Shown: positions 21,691-32,233 of the stretch, piece by piece
Layout of the letters: each line of letters starts with the position of its first letter
Position numbering within the stretch: the first letter of the stretch is position 1
Assembly (NCBI GenBank): GCA_030386875.1
Contig: CM059568.1
Span: 12,324,316-12,388,315, forward strand
From: Morinoia aosen
Lineage: Eukaryota > Arthropoda > Malacostraca > Amphipoda > Talitridae
Length of the DNA: 64,000 nt
Direction: 5' to 3'
Program-made: the position numbers and the translations under genes
Notes under the pieces: generated by a model
Told to the model about the DNA's origin: nothing
The model's database searches: none
Seen by the model: only the letters and a program-made list of their open reading frames with translations

Positions 21691-22180
21691 TATGGTCGGA
21701 ATTAGATATTTGAAATCTTGACTTCTGGAATTTTGACGTTTGGGATTTCAAGGTGAACCCATTATTTTCAATTTTTTTAGCATGGAAGTGTAAAAAAATT
21801 ATTTCTCACGTCAATAGGAGTTTAAACGATTTTGTTACATCTTATGACTTTTCGTTACTATTTTTGCTTCTGTTACATTATTTTGAACCTGTGATACTGG
21901 CCATATGATGCATTGTTACACGATTTGATTATTTGTTACAGAAAATGAACGTCTGTTGCAACATTCTGAGAGTGTTATACAATTTGAAGCAACGTTATAT
22001 TTATTTGTCTCTGTCACTACATTTTGCATCTGTTATGAATTTTACAGCATCGTGACTGGATTTATACTGGATGGTGCTATATTTTGAGCAGCTGGTATAA
22101 ATTTTTATTCGCTGTTATATGATTGTGCAAACTGTTGCTATATTGTTTTGACGTGTGGTTATAAAACGAGGAAAGGTGTA

Positions 22181-22381
22181 GCTAGCCTGTAGCACGTTAT
22201 TTATCAAGAAATTTGAAAACAACTTGTGAATTATGCGTAATTTATTCATCAACTTCATTATTGAGAAAAATGCAGCTCTCCTTTTATGAATGTTTTACGT
22301 TACAGAGAAGGCTAGGATCGGAATAATTAAGTTACTTCGGTATTTAATGCCTTCTAGAACGCTAAAACGAGACATTTCTTA
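22181..22381. other. Unique AT-rich sequence
   Basis: No feature was recognised. Confidence 0.5.
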
Positions 22382-22585
22382 ATAAGTCACAAGTTGCTGG
22401 GTAATTTTCGGTAACAGAATGCATTTAGGTCACAAGTGGTTACCTTACGCCCTGACGCACAATACACTCAAGTCACAAATAGCTGCGTTATTTCCTGATA
22501 CACAAGTCACATAGGTCACAAGTTACAGCGTTATTCCCTGTAATAGAACGCACTGAAGTCACAAGTAGTCACGTTATTCCCGGAC
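22382..22585. repeat. Degenerate ~50-bp repeat
   Basis: About four units contain AAGTCACAAGTAG, then GCGTTATTCC, then TGTAATAGAACGCACT-like sequence. Divergence between units is high. Confidence 0.7.
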
Positions 22586-22785
22586 CAGGAGCGGCAATCC
22601 TGTGGGTGGTGGAAGTCTTGAGCGCCCTGGAACATTCTCGGCGACGCGACGACTGCGACCCTGAACTGCCCGGCACCCAGGGCCGTTCGGTGCGCGAGCT
22701 TCACGGAAAGTTTTCACCAGCAAAAGGTTGCGGGAAGATCGACAGCAAGGCCTACATTACGTCCTGGGCTGTACGGGTCCGATAA
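22586..22785 (+). other. GC-rich island with an open frame, not recognised
   Basis: A sharp GC-rich patch in AT-rich DNA. One plus-strand frame (no ATG at its start) stays open from inside the preceding repeat to a TAA at about 22783 and reads ALEHSRRRDDCDPELPGTQG followed by RSVRELHGKFSPAKGCGK. It looks more protein-like than most frames here, but I cannot assign it. It could be an exon, a promoter-proximal island or part of an element. Confidence 0.25.
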
Positions 22786-23604
22786 CACCCACAGATTCTC
22801 GCCAGATTTATTCCAGAAGTTTCGATTTCAATTGGATTTTTTCTAACGGGTTTCCCTCGCTGTTCTTTTTATGCCGAGTAGTTGGGAGAAGGTCGACGTG
22901 CACGGCATGAGTAGTGAGTAGTTGACGAAGGTCGGTATGAGGAGCATAAATAGCAGAAGTTGCGTGTTTGAGCTGAAGAAGAGGGCCTTTGTAATCACAA
23001 GTTTATAAATTGTCTACTTTCTTTGCAAGGAGATAAGTCGATGACATTTAATTGATTATTGCGTTTTATTCACCATTTCTACCAATGAAATAAACGATAA
23101 GTGAATACATAGAATGATGTCAACATTACAAACTATGAATAATTAAAAAAAAAAGTATCATAAAAGTTGTCGTTTGGTTGAGTTTTTGATTTGTGGTTGG
23201 ACTGTGTCAACATTTCTAGTAATTCTCATGTAAGGTTTTTAAGAGTAAATGAGGTATTCGATTTTAAAGCGTACATATGAGATGTTCTAAATATGACTCG
23301 TGAACAGGACGCCATGATACCGAACTGCCAAGAAGACACATTTGCGCAGCAATCCTTTTTATTCCATAACATGCCCTGATAAAACACATTTATTTTTGAA
23401 AAAGAAAAGAAAGAAAGAAAGTTTATTTCCAATGAAGTGGTACACCAATGGTTTTTAAAATATCAAAGAATATAACATTGAATAAGGTTTTGCTGGCACA
23501 ACATATAATGTAACTGTTAGTAATTTTTCAATTCTAACGTAAGGACTATTGAGATTTTGGGAGGAAAAGAATCCGAACTTCAATTCTAAGCATTTTTCAA
23601 GTTA
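22786..23604. other. Unique sequence
   Basis: AT-rich with no recognised gene or repeat. Confidence 0.5.
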
Positions 23605-24294
23605 ACTTGATATCGTCGATGCATTCATTTTATCAAGTAAACCTGATATCGTCGAGACAGTCATTTTATCAAGTAAACTTGATATCGTCGAGACAGTCAT
23701 TTTATCAAGTAAACCTGATATCGTCGAGACAGTCATTTTATCAAGTAAACTTGATATCGTCGAGACAGTCATTTTATCAAGTAAACCTGATATCGTCGAG
23801 ACAGTCATTTTATCAAGTAAACTTGATATCGTCGAGACAGTCATTTTATCAAGTAAACTTGATATCGTCGAGACAGTCATTTTATCAAGTAAACTTGATA
23901 TCGTCGATACATTCATTTTATCAAGTAAACTTGATATCGTCGAGACAGTCATTTTATCAAGTAAACCTGATATCGTCGAGACAGTCATTTTATCAAGTAA
24001 ACTTGATATCGTCGAGACAGTCATTTTATCAAGTTGACTTGATATCGTCGAGACAGTCATTTTATCAAGTAAACTTGATATCGTCGAGACAGTCATTTTA
24101 TCAAGTAAACTTGATATAGTCGATACATTCATTTTATCAAGTAAACTTGATATCGTCGAGACAGTCATTTTATCAAGTAAACTTGATATCGTCGAGACAG
24201 TCATTTTATCAAGTAAACTTGATATCGTCGAGACAGTCATTTTATCAACTAAACTTGATATCATCGAGACAGTCATTTTATCAAGTTGACTTGA
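23605..24294. repeat. 36-bp minisatellite, about 19 copies
   Basis: The unit contains ATCGTCGAGACAGTCATTTT then ATCAAGTAAACTTGAT. The length is fixed at 36 bp (12 codons), so a 224-codon minus-strand frame (MTVSTISSLLDK repeated) and plus-strand frames (SFYQVNLISSRQ repeated) are open. Each unit has the foldback TCAAGT-AA-ACTTGA overlapping GATATC. In units 2-7 CTGATATC and TTGATATC alternate strictly, giving a 72-bp dimer. A minority unit type (GATACATTC or GATGCATTC instead of GAGACAGTC) recurs three times. Confidence 0.95.
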
Positions 24295-25502
24295 CGCATC
24301 GAAGCAGTGTTCAAATGAAAATAAAAGCGAAAATATCAGATCTCAACTCAAATTTCTTCGTATACATGCTGTCAAAGGTTTTCCCTCGCAGGAATATTGC
24401 ACCCACAATCTACTACAATAACTGTAAAAATATTTCTCTTCGACAAAAAAATTGATGGAAAAAACATCCCAATGAGCGAAAATAAGAAACGTAGTTCATT
24501 TATGTTTTGGGAATTGGATTTAATGTTTTGTGATACACTGTTTACTAACATGAAATAGATCAGGAGCAAATTTTTTGTGTTTATATTAGATTAGGAATCG
24601 AGTTCCTTTTATTATTGTTTCCATCGCGAAAACACGACAGTTTTAGCCTGGACAAAATTGTTCCACGAAAGCTGTGTATTTCGACGTGAATTGCGATCGG
24701 CAATTTTGGAGCGAATCATTGAACCGAAACTATTAAAAACACTTCGAGGTACGATCAAAACATTTTAAATTCTGACTAAAAACGGTTTAAAATACGATCA
24801 AAAACATGTCAAGCATTCTCTTTGGGTGGGATGCAAATTGGTATTGTCTCTATTTACTTGGCGGCATACCTGAACAGTAAGCGAAGCTTTTTGTAATATT
24901 GATACCGATTCATGAAAGAGCTATTTATTTTTTTATTTATATTCTTTTTCTGTCCTTTCAGCATGAATACGAGGGTCTGCGAGCAGCATTTCTACTATCC
25001 ATAATATTAAATAGATTTTTATTTCACTTCAAGTGCAAATTTTAGCTTCAAAATAATTAATAAAAACCGAGAAAATAGCTTGGAAGCAAATCAACCTCTT
25101 CCGTTCATCACGGGTTACTTAAATCTCTTATTCAGTTATTTTTATGTAATAATTTTTTAATCTCCGATGATTTTCAGTTAGTCAGTTAATCTAGCTGCGT
25201 GTCATTTATGTTCATGAACTCAAAACGTAATAAATAAACAAAAGTGAAAAAAGTATTTAAGTGAATTAAAATATAGTATTTTCTGTATTATGAATAAACA
25301 AATAAATAATTGAAAAATTGTGGATTTCTGTACAATGTTTGCGAAGTACATCTGTCGCTTGCAGATCATTTTTAGAGAACCTTGAAGCGATTGCACGCGC
25401 GGCTTGGAAGCTTCTCTCAAACTGTGCGTCAATTTTCAGCTCTAAAACAGTAACACATGAAAAATCCTGACCTTTGCATGTACTTCAAGCAATCTTTTTT
25501 AT
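24295..25502. other. Unique AT-rich sequence
   Basis: No recognised gene, RNA or repeat. Frames are at most about 100 codons and start inside the array. Confidence 0.5.
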
Positions 25503-25556
25503 GACAGTCTCCTTACAGTTACTGTCAGTCTTTTTACAGTTACTGACAGTCTCTGA
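25503..25556. repeat. Short tandem repeat, ~21-25 bp, about 2.5 copies
   Basis: GACAGTCTCCTTACAGTTACT and CAGTCTTTTTACAGTTACT follow each other, and a third GACAGTCTCT is partial. Confidence 0.8.
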
Positions 25557-26610
25557 GTTCCACAGCTACACATATCACTTAAAGTACTGATCCAATCCAT
25601 GCTTTCTCATGACAGACTACATGACTGTACAAGCATGAAGTAGCAGCTGGACAGATTGCCTAAGTCAAATTGCGCTTAGTTGCAACCTGCAGCAGACAAC
25701 TCGTTATTGAGCCGCTTGTTCTTCTCAGGGACGGTTGCTGCGACATGCATAAAATTATCACTTTTTCAACCCTGGAAGACGCAGTTTTTCGTTACCATAC
25801 GCAACATTCATCTACTACACATGCACTTGCTCTGCGCCTCACATTTCCTTCTCAAACAAACACTCATGTGCTGGAACACGAGCTATAATTTAATTCAACC
25901 ATAGGAATGACATGCAAATTTGTTGAATTGTTTCATCGATCTCATTAGTGCCACGGCGCGGTCGCGAAGGCCCATCGGGAGCTCAGGTGCAGAGACCAAA
26001 TTTGAGATCGATGAGTCCGATTATTTTTGCGAATTACACTTTTTGGGCGTACAAAGACTGTTGCTGAAAAAGTTAGCAGTTTATAAGTTAGCTTTATAAT
26101 TTGAGTTGAATGAATTGTTTTCATCTAGCATGAAGATATAAAGAACCGTTTCCTGCGTTTAAAGTGGTTTGTGAAATTATTTTAGACAGCGCTGTTCCTG
26201 ATGGAGGCGTGAAATTCGTTAACAAAGCATGAATACTGTGGATGAATAGTACTGTGGGTGTTTAATACTATGAAAAATGTTTGTACGAGTCAAATTAGCA
26301 TGAAGTTATATAATATTTTTGTATTAAAATTTAATTCAGGGTTATTAAATGGTGAGTCTTCTAACTCAAAAGTCCCCTTTGAACATTTCAATTTTTTTAA
26401 CAAATCAGTGGTTCGAAGGAATTTTTTTAGCAACCTTGTGTGTAAAGCCGTGCTCAGCATTTGTAGAAAAAACCTATCGAATGATCAAAACTTCGAGGTC
26501 TCTTCCTTAATTTCAAATTTACTATCGCAAAGGAGATTAACCAAATTCACCACCGCAAAGACTTTTAATTTTGATGAATTTTGTGGAGTCACAGGTTTTA
26601 AGTTTCAGAA
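25557..26610. other. Unique sequence with a 127-codon frame
   Basis: A plus-strand frame (26258-26641, 127 codons) is one of the longest not caused by a repeat. It is rich in F, N, K and S (for example SKVPFEHFNFFNKSVVRRNF) and has no motif that I recognise. It may be chance or an old gene or element fragment. Confidence 0.3.
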
Positions 26611-26775
26611 AGTTCGAAGGATGAAATTACAGAGGAGTTAAACAACAGTCTTCTGGATGACCGAGGCAGGCCGGGCACGAGCGGAGCATCCCGGGCAGGC
26701 AACCCGGATGGAGGACCCTCGCGATCGCCCAAGGAGCATGGATTGCTGGAGGAAGACTTATCGATTATAGTGCTG
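26611..26775 (+). other. GC-rich coding-like patch before a 28-bp array
   Basis: After TTTTAAGTTTCAG, a plausible splice acceptor, one plus frame reads SSKDEITEELNNSLLDDRG then RPGTSGASRAGNPDGGPSRS and then PKEHGLLEEDLSIIV, and it continues into the 28-bp array. The composition is protein-like and the GC content jumps at about 26660. No donor site or ATG is evident and I do not recognise a family. Possible exon, low confidence. Confidence 0.25.
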
Positions 26776-26776
26776 T

Positions 26777-27014
26777 ACACGAATATACTTTCAATATTAT
26801 GCAAGAACGAATAGACTTTTAATATTATACACGATCGAATAGATTTTTAATATTATACACGATCGAATAGATTTTTAATATTATACACGATCGAATAAAT
26901 TTATATTATTATACACGATCGAATAGATTTTTATTATTATGCACGATCGAATAGATTTTTATTATTATGCAAGATCGAATAGAGTTTTAGTATTATGCGC
27001 GAATAGAGTTTTGG
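26777..27014. repeat. 28-bp AT-rich array, about 8.5 copies
   Basis: The unit contains TATTATACACGATCGAATAG then ATTTTTAA. CGATCG is kept in most units. The right-most units become shorter and diverged (GCGCGAATAG). Confidence 0.92.
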
Positions 27015-27440
27015 TATTTCATTTTGAAGCCCTGGCCCCGGCTGTCGCCACAGATTAGGGAAAGCCTAGCTTCACGAGTCGCGTTTAAAAGCAACCCGTA
27101 CAGAGGATCACCGAGGCTAGCCTAATTAATGCCTGCTTCAGACATCGGGAAATAAAGGCCGCCCGACTTACATCTGCCACTCAGGCTACGGCGTGCAGGT
27201 GTGCAGGTGAAGTGAAGTCTCCAGAGGCCAGCGCCCACAAGACGCAGGCCGTGCCGGATATGTGCCTTAGCCCATCATCGTTTCGTGGGCTCTCGAATGT
27301 AAAGGCAGTTGATGAAGCACGGAGATGTGTGCGCCGCTGAGGCTGAAATGGGTCTGCCTCTCTCAGGTGTCGTGACTCGAGGAAACCGTCTGTAATGGTC
27401 TTCACACTTTATGAATATCGGGCGGCCTCCCAGAGTGTAT
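27015..27440. other. GC-rich island
   Basis: A ~400-bp GC-rich segment in AT-rich DNA. It has a 10-bp inverted pair GGCCGCCCGA (about 27160) and TCGGGCGGCC (about 27418) that could be chance. The minus frame 27181-27405 is open for 74 codons and is not recognised. Confidence 0.4.
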
Positions 27441-28748
27441 TTTAACTTTGAAGTTTAATTAAAATACTTTATTACAACTCGCGAAGGCTAGTTTCCCCAA
27501 TCGCGGAAAAATAGCGTAAAATAAGGTTTTATTTTAGACAGCATTTTAGAGAGATGTCTTCCATTTCAAAAATGCACATTTTTTCTTCACAGCACGAAAA
27601 TATTCTCTTTTCGTCGTTGAAGGAGCTAATAAATTGACGTGAATTATTGTGCGGTAAAAAGTTTTCAATACGCGGGCCGGCTAAGGACATGAGAAGCAGA
27701 GCACAATAATATTATGCAGCACGTAATAATGATTGATGTACTGGCGTCTTGTTCCATTCAAATTTTGGATTTTTCCGAATGGAAACGATGAGGAAGAACA
27801 GTAAATATTTCGATAGCTTAATGACAGTGTAGTCAATAGATAATTTTTCTCTCATGTTTCTCAGGGGGGCACGCCGTGAGGATGGATCTGTCAGTTCCAC
27901 AGACTTGAACAAAACCAAACTATTCTTTGTTTTTAAAAGGGCAAAAGGTTTGCCCTCGGAATTCGTTTCAATTTCTAGCACATGCAATAGAAATTTTCAA
28001 GTGGAAACACAAATGTACCAGAAGTCGTAGTTTACATATGATCACCGTCGCTCTCGGAAGATTACATAATTCTGATTTTCGATTTGGGTTCCCCGTTCAA
28101 TTCCTGTCTGGAGAAAGACAGAGTTTAATGGACCCGATCGATCGCAGACAGCGCTGTGGGAAGGGAATATTGCTTTAGAAGTTACTTTTACAGGAGGGAG
28201 AGACTGCCCAGTACCCACCGTGCAAGATCTATCAAGCTCATAAAAAGTGATTGTGGTCTAATAGTATCCGAATATCTCCTGAGTTCAAATTTGTAAACAC
28301 GTAAAATGCGACCTCAGAAAATTGTTCATTCGTTTCACTGAGAGCAGTCAACGAGGTTGTGAACAAAGGGTTATTCAATGAAAAGCAGCAGCTGTTACTG
28401 AGCAGTGTACGTAGTTACAGGTGCAGCTACTGCGTACATATTTGTTCACAATAGCACCTGCTACTGGCGATGATCTAGTCAAAGTAGCCAAAAGAAAATG
28501 CGTAAGTAGACACAATTTTTTTGAGATTTGAAACCACGCAAGCATCGGTTCGGTGGCCTTGCAATTCGTTCGCCAAGGTAGCGTCTGTATATGCTGGTTG
28601 TATTGCAGGTGATGATCTATGTAACGTTGTCACTGTTTTAAAGAAGATGCCCGAGTCGACACCATTATTGCAGAGAATGAAAATAAAGCAGGCCTTGGTT
28701 TGACTGCCATGTAATTATCAACGTAGACTTCAGTTTGACTGCCTCATA
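27441..28748. other. Unique sequence
   Basis: No recognised gene, RNA or repeat. Frames up to 91 codons occur on either strand. Confidence 0.5.
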
Positions 28749-28749
28749 A

Positions 28750-29001
28750 TGGGCTCACGGTATCAGTCATGGCTGTTATTCAGAGCACTACATTGCATCT
28801 CGTGAGTCTCTGCTAAGCAGTCCCAGCTCCCATTGTACCCTGGCGCCTGTCGACCCTCCGGAGCACTCGTTTTTGCAGCGGGCAGACGTCACGCAGCAGC
28901 CGCACGTTGTGGAGGACGTCGCTTTTCCGCATACCACAGGCACGACGAAGCAGCCGAGCGAGTGGCAACTCCAGCCTTGCCGGTCGCCAGGCTCTGTGTA
29001 A
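28750..29001 (+). other. GC-rich coding-like patch, 83 codons open
   Basis: Between a TAA just before 28750 and a TAA at 28999-29001 one frame reads SEHYIASRESLLSSPSSHC, then TLAPVDPPEHSFLQRADVTQ, then QPHVVEDVAFPHTTGTTKQ. An overlapping frame (28833-29015) is also open, so GC content alone may explain both. There is no in-frame ATG. The function is unknown. Confidence 0.22.
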
Positions 29002-29808
29002 AATCGCTACCTTAAATGGTCAACATTGAGGGAACATCGATGTGGAAGCGGACTTTGGACGCTGCGTCTGTACACCGAAGGAGGACTGCTATGTTGGGGT
29101 TGCAAGTACGGAAGAGAGTTCGTTACTTCTTGGTGTTGTTTTGGTGTTTTGGATGCTGGCGCGGCGTGGAGGAGGTTCTAGATCTTTTTGTGGGAATATG
29201 ATTCTCTAAAATTGGGATTGACTGAGTGACCCTTGGAGTGAGGTAGTTCTTTATTTTTATAAAAATTGTAATACTTGCGTAGGGTGGAATACAAATTGGA
29301 AGAGTCGTTTGGTCGAGAAAAAATATGCCAATTTCAACTGAAGAAACTTTGTGATAGAGGTTTGAGGACGTAGTAAATAGTGAGCTAAATGCCTCGTCAT
29401 TAGTCCTAAATGCTCGGAATCAATTCAGCAAAATCGAACGATTAAATAAATGCTTTTTAATTATCTTTTTTAAACTTAATTTTAAATTTGTGTCCATTTG
29501 CAACATTGGCCACTTTTGAGGTGCCCTAGTGAACGAATTTATTAAGCAAAAACTAATTTGCGCGCTTTAGGAAATTATTTATTCAGATGACAGAACGTTC
29601 ATCATTTACTTGTAATTTAACTTTACTTAACTTAAGCATTTGTTTGGAAAAGTTTTGAATCCTGCATCACAAAATAAAGAACCTAAAGTAACAGTTACAA
29701 ATTTATCCATTTAATGCCTTAATTACGAAATATCGAAAAATCAGTTTTAACGTTTCAGGCCTGGTCCAGACTTGCTTATTTGACTCGTATCGTGTTTTAT
29801 AAGGGTTC
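29002..29808. other. Unique sequence
   Basis: Nothing recognised. A 61-codon plus frame at 29016-29201 is unremarkable. Confidence 0.5.
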
Positions 29809-29947
29809 TTATATATATATATATACATATATATATATTTATTATATATATATGCATATATATATATTTATTATATATATAAATATATATATATATATAC
29901 ATATATATATAATTATTTATATATATATAAGTATATACTGTATATAT
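29809..29947. repeat. AT-dinucleotide microsatellite, interrupted
   Basis: Runs of (AT)n broken by ATTTATT, ATGCAT, ACAT and ATTATTT. It is self-complementary and therefore able to form cruciforms. Confidence 0.95.
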
Positions 29948-30118
29948 GCACCTCATCCTAAACATATTGATTACGGTAGAATGAATACGAGCATTTTCCC
30001 TAGTACTACGGCATTTCAGTTTTATCCCAAGACAGCGTAGTGAATTTTTTGCATCCCGAATGACTCTTCATTTCTGATTTCTCATGATCAGGGATGAGAA
30101 ATGCGGAAATACGATCGT

Positions 30119-30235
30119 CGTTGAGGCTCATCACTGATGCTCGCCAGTGAAGCTGGTCAGTGATGCTCATCAGAGGTGCGTAGCCTATTATGCATGGAAG
30201 CTCGCCAGTGAAGATCGTCAATGATGTTCTCCAGT
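30119..30235. repeat. Degenerate repeat around GCTCGCCAGTGAAG
   Basis: GCTCGCCAGTGAAG occurs twice exactly (about 30140 and 30191), with related GGTCAGTGATGCTCATCAG and GTCAATGATGTTCTCCAGTG between and after. Confidence 0.75.
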
Positions 30236-32055
30236 GGTATCACCCATCCCGTCCGTAGCGGAGCTTGATGCGTGAACGAATTGTCTTTTATCAATCATTT
30301 CCATTATTTTTATATCTTGTTGATAACGAATACGTGAGTACAAGGTTTGTTGACTGAGCTTCAGAAAAACTCTTTTGCCTTGATCTTTATCGCATACTAC
30401 TCAAAATTCACACACGATTCAGGACAATTAGTCTCATAGAAAATTCGGAGAGGCATGTATTAAAAAGCAGATATTGAAAGGGAGAGATTCCCAGTAGATC
30501 CAACACTCCAGATGGTTAAAAAAATACCAGAGCTTTGAACAAGCTTCAACTACGCTCTGCTTCTCCGCATAATCACTGAACTGCATCCCAGATTCTTCAC
30601 CAAACCTGCTTCCATCTCTTTATTCCATCGTCATCTTTAGCAGGTTTCATCGTACAAAATAATTTTCATGGTTTGTGTTAATTTTGTATTTAAAAATATA
30701 CTTATTAGTCTCGACGAGAAGGGATGTTTCAAGCAAATATCGCTGCACCATCGTGTGGACATCGTTCGCTGATAACTTGGTGTATTGATGTATTAATGTC
30801 TATTTTGAAGCCTTTCATTTCTAAAATATATATTAACATTATCTTGAAAGTAGAGATGAGTTAATTTTTTAGCTATGATTTCTATAAAAACAGTCTTATA
30901 CCGTATACGCGATGACAGATGTTTTCAGAGCAACGCATCATTTTGGCCACAATCACCTGAGCGACAGGAAATCACCTTTTGACATTCCACCTGCGTTTAC
31001 AAGAGGGTGATAAATTCCTACTGCGCATGAACGTTTAAAAATTTGATTGATTAATCAAGGTGGTTAATTAAAATTTTGGAATTGCAGTGCATTATATCTA
31101 CACGTGAATTTTTCAAAAGCAAGAACTGCTCTCCAGTTCATTTTGGTTGTTTAATATGAATGAACTTATCGTACTTTAAATTTGAGTTTAAAGATAAAAT
31201 CTGTAGTCATCAAATCCTTCATAACATCCGTGCTGGAAGCATCACTTTATTCCACGTCGTCGATCTTCATAACTGAAGTGGAGTGTCACAATTTATTTCC
31301 CGAGCTCATTTAGCCATTGAGTTGGCCTTTCTCTGGTCTCACAGTAGTAATCTTCGAGAAATTTTAGATTAGTACATGTCTAATTTGTTCAATAGTTTTT
31401 AATTCTCTGTTCTAATACTCGAATTATACAGTGTCTGGCAATGCGTGGAAAAGGTACCGAGTTCCTTTGAATACGATTTTATATAGAATCTCACTTCACC
31501 TGTTTATTAAAACCTCTTTTCCACCTTTCAAAATCATGTGTATGAAATTTGAGTTGTCATACAGATATGAAACAACAACCGGCATATTGTTCTAAGCCTC
31601 ATATCCTTAAATAAATGCCATAGTTGAACACACGAAGACTTGAACTAATAACACTCCTATAAATGGTGCAAGATCCGACCGCAATAAAGGAACACGGAAT
31701 TTCTTTAAGGTGCGATTGCAGAACTCCAAAAGTACTCGAGTTTTCTGCTTGGGTTACTGGTCGATGCAAGAAGAAATTTGAAACTCCAACGCAACCACTT
31801 CTGACTCGCCTTTCCTGATCATCAGCTCCGTTGTGGCAGTACAGTAATTCCAAAGTTGCATAGCTTTAAATTAGCCTAGTACTTTAAAGTCACAGATTAA
31901 ATGCGTATAAAAACGTATTAAAAATGCACCATCAGACAACAATTTTATGACAGAGCTTGCCTTAATGACCATCTAACCTTTGGGTTTCAGTCAGGACTTG
32001 AATCGGTTCTAAGATGAATCGTCAAAAACAATAACTGCTTCTTCAAAACATTTTA
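30236..32055. other. 1.8 kb of unique AT-rich sequence
   Basis: No recognised gene, RNA, element end or repeat. Confidence 0.5.
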
Positions 32056-32233
32056 GTGGCATGATGTATACGTGGGTTTTGTCTTGTAGTGAAACTCACG
32101 TTACAGGAAAACTTTGTTTCTGAGCCTTTGATAACGCCGCGATAGGTTGGGCAGAGTTAAATAAAACAATGAAGCAAATTCGACTTGCAAGCTTCCATTA
32201 TTGAAGAATAACATCCAGAACACACATCACTCC
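32056..32233. repeat. 178-bp near-identical repeat R178, copy A
   Basis: Runs from GTGGCATGATGTATACGTGG to AACACACATCACTCC. It matches 35083-35260 in the same orientation with only about two differences seen by eye (TTTTG/TTTGG and CTTCC/CTTTC). It contains AATAAAAC, a possible polyadenylation-type signal. Flanks differ between copies, so this is a dispersed unit, not part of a larger duplication. Confidence 0.92.

Larger units (their letters stand above)
19873..22178. mobile_element. Outer copy of ~1.1-kb TIR transposon N, split by a second copy
   Basis: The left end starts CACCTTTTCTCGTTTTATAA and the right end is its complement with one change, with TA directly outside (19871-19872 and 22179-22180). 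The outer copy consists of 19873-20511 and 21693-22178, about 1.13 kb in total, and the inner copy lies between. The element has no transposase frame. Each half carries degenerate ~22-bp repeats built on TAACA (left) or its complement TGTTA (right), and the middle carries 15-bp repeats of GGGATTTNGANATTC type. The TA duplication suggests a Tc1/mariner-like or related mobiliser, which I cannot name. Confidence 0.88.

Noticed and set aside
22586-22785. PGTQGR as part of a Wnt-type domain
   Set aside because: Wnt proteins have a GTQGR-like word, but the surrounding conserved cysteines and the rest of the domain are missing.
26258-26641. 127-codon plus frame as a gene
   Set aside because: No motif, biased AT-rich composition and no supporting splice or promoter pattern. 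It is kept only as a note within the unique region.
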